In this document: in pieces, positions 21,822-22,054 of the stretch
How the letters are laid out: each line of letters opens with the position of its first letter
Position numbering within the stretch: the stretch's first letter is position 1
Assembly: GCA_946885665.1 (NCBI GenBank)
Contig: CAMPGT010000029.1
Location: forward strand, 1 to 22,054
DNA: 22,054 bases
Direction of reading: 5' to 3'
Source of the DNA: an uncultured Chitinophagaceae bacterium
GTDB taxonomy: Bacteria > Bacteroidota > Bacteroidia > Chitinophagales > Chitinophagaceae
Notes under the pieces: model-generated
The model's input: only the letters and a program-made list of their open reading frames with translations
What the model was told of the DNA's origin: nothing
The model's database searches: none
Position numbers and translations under genes: made by a program

Positions 21822-22054
21822 ATGGACGTTTTGCAATCGATTATTGACTGGTTCAGGGATTTTTTCGGAGTGGGTGACGTGATCAAAATCATTAATTCAG
21901 GCAATTACCGTGATCTCCTGACCTATGATGGAATCCTTGCCCTTGCCCGGCCGCTGTTTCCCCTGCTGCTGGCGATGGAACTGATCAAGGCGTTGTTTAT
22001 GAGAAAGTTTAGGGCCATCGACTACAAGATCCCGTTTTTCTCGTACGTACTCAA
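21822..22054 (+). CDS. Probable sterol desaturase/fatty acid hydroxylase family protein, N-terminus only
   Basis: The ATG at 21822 opens a frame that runs to the window edge (77 codons plus two bases). The visible part has an amphipathic start (MDVLQSIIDWFRDFFG), then a hydrophobic segment (about 38-60, ILALARPLFPLLLAMELIKAL) and a basic stretch leading to DYKIPFFSYVL. This matches my recollection of the N-terminus of Bacteroidetes sterol-desaturase-family membrane enzymes, diiron oxidases with later His boxes. Those His boxes lie outside the window, so the call depends on N-terminal similarity alone. It is divergent from the CE4 deacetylase over 77 bases. Confidence 0.5.
   Translation, partial: MDVLQSIIDWFRDFFGVGDVIKIINSGNYRDLLTYDGILALARPLFPLLLAMELIKALFMRKFRAIDYKIPFFSYVL

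Noticed and set aside
1..22054. Mobile element or phage island
   Set aside because: No transposase, integrase, terminal repeats or tRNA boundary was seen; the M15 peptidase alone is not evidence of a prophage.

Overview
The window reads as chromosomal DNA of a member of the Bacteroidetes, most likely a soil or plant-associated Chitinophagaceae-type organism. The reasons are the lack of Shine-Dalgarno sequences, promoter -7-like elements of the TAnnTTTG type, large ATPase-less FtsX/MacB-type permeases, TonB-dependent uptake, GH9/GH5 cellulases, and protein families (DUF1592/DUF1552, DUF2059, NodB variants) common in that group. The genus is an inference. I see no tRNA, rRNA, CRISPR array, transposase or integrase, and no gene-free stretch longer than 300 bases.

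Layout. 1-540: 3' part of an M15 metallopeptidase. 550-1032 (-): an ECF sigma factor, divergent from 1276-3654 (+), a two-FtsX-domain ABC permease; the region between them holds a 9-bp direct repeat. 3666-5585 (-): a TonB-dependent receptor with no SusD partner. 5774-6735 (+): an alpha/beta hydrolase of the KANL3/Tex30 type, coupled by ATGA to a small unknown protein. 6855-11686 (+): a tight three-gene operon of a DUF1592-type two-heme protein, a Tat-exported DUF1552 protein, and a membrane protein carrying a cytochrome c motif and leucine-rich repeats. 15010-11709 (-), converging on that operon: GH9 cellulase, GH5 cellulase and a DUF2059 protein. 15133-17598 (+), divergent from the cellulases: a large exported protein with three W-Y-x-S...G-P-W modules, a Tyr/Gly-rich middle and a repetitive Arg/Pro/Ser tail. 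17631-18416 (+): a Tat-exported PIG-L/LmbE deacetylase. 18406-18585 (-): a possible 59-residue protein. 18650-20869 (-): a trehalose-6-phosphate-synthase-like GT20 enzyme fused to an N-terminal two-pass membrane sensor-like region. 20992-21744 (-): a NodB/CE4 polysaccharide deacetylase with a variant active site. 21822-end (+): the start of a probable sterol-desaturase-family protein.

How the genes may work together. The right half is dominated by carbohydrate chemistry in the cell envelope: two cellulases, two deacetylases, a GT20 glycosyltransferase and a putative carbohydrate-binding protein. The cytochrome operon beside the cellulases could be a periplasmic oxidative system, but no substrate can be read from the sequence. 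The most unusual items are that cytochrome operon, the membrane-sensor/GT20 fusion, and a recurrent TAAATT-type element 3 to 16 bases ahead of many start codons, which suggests very short or absent 5' leaders.
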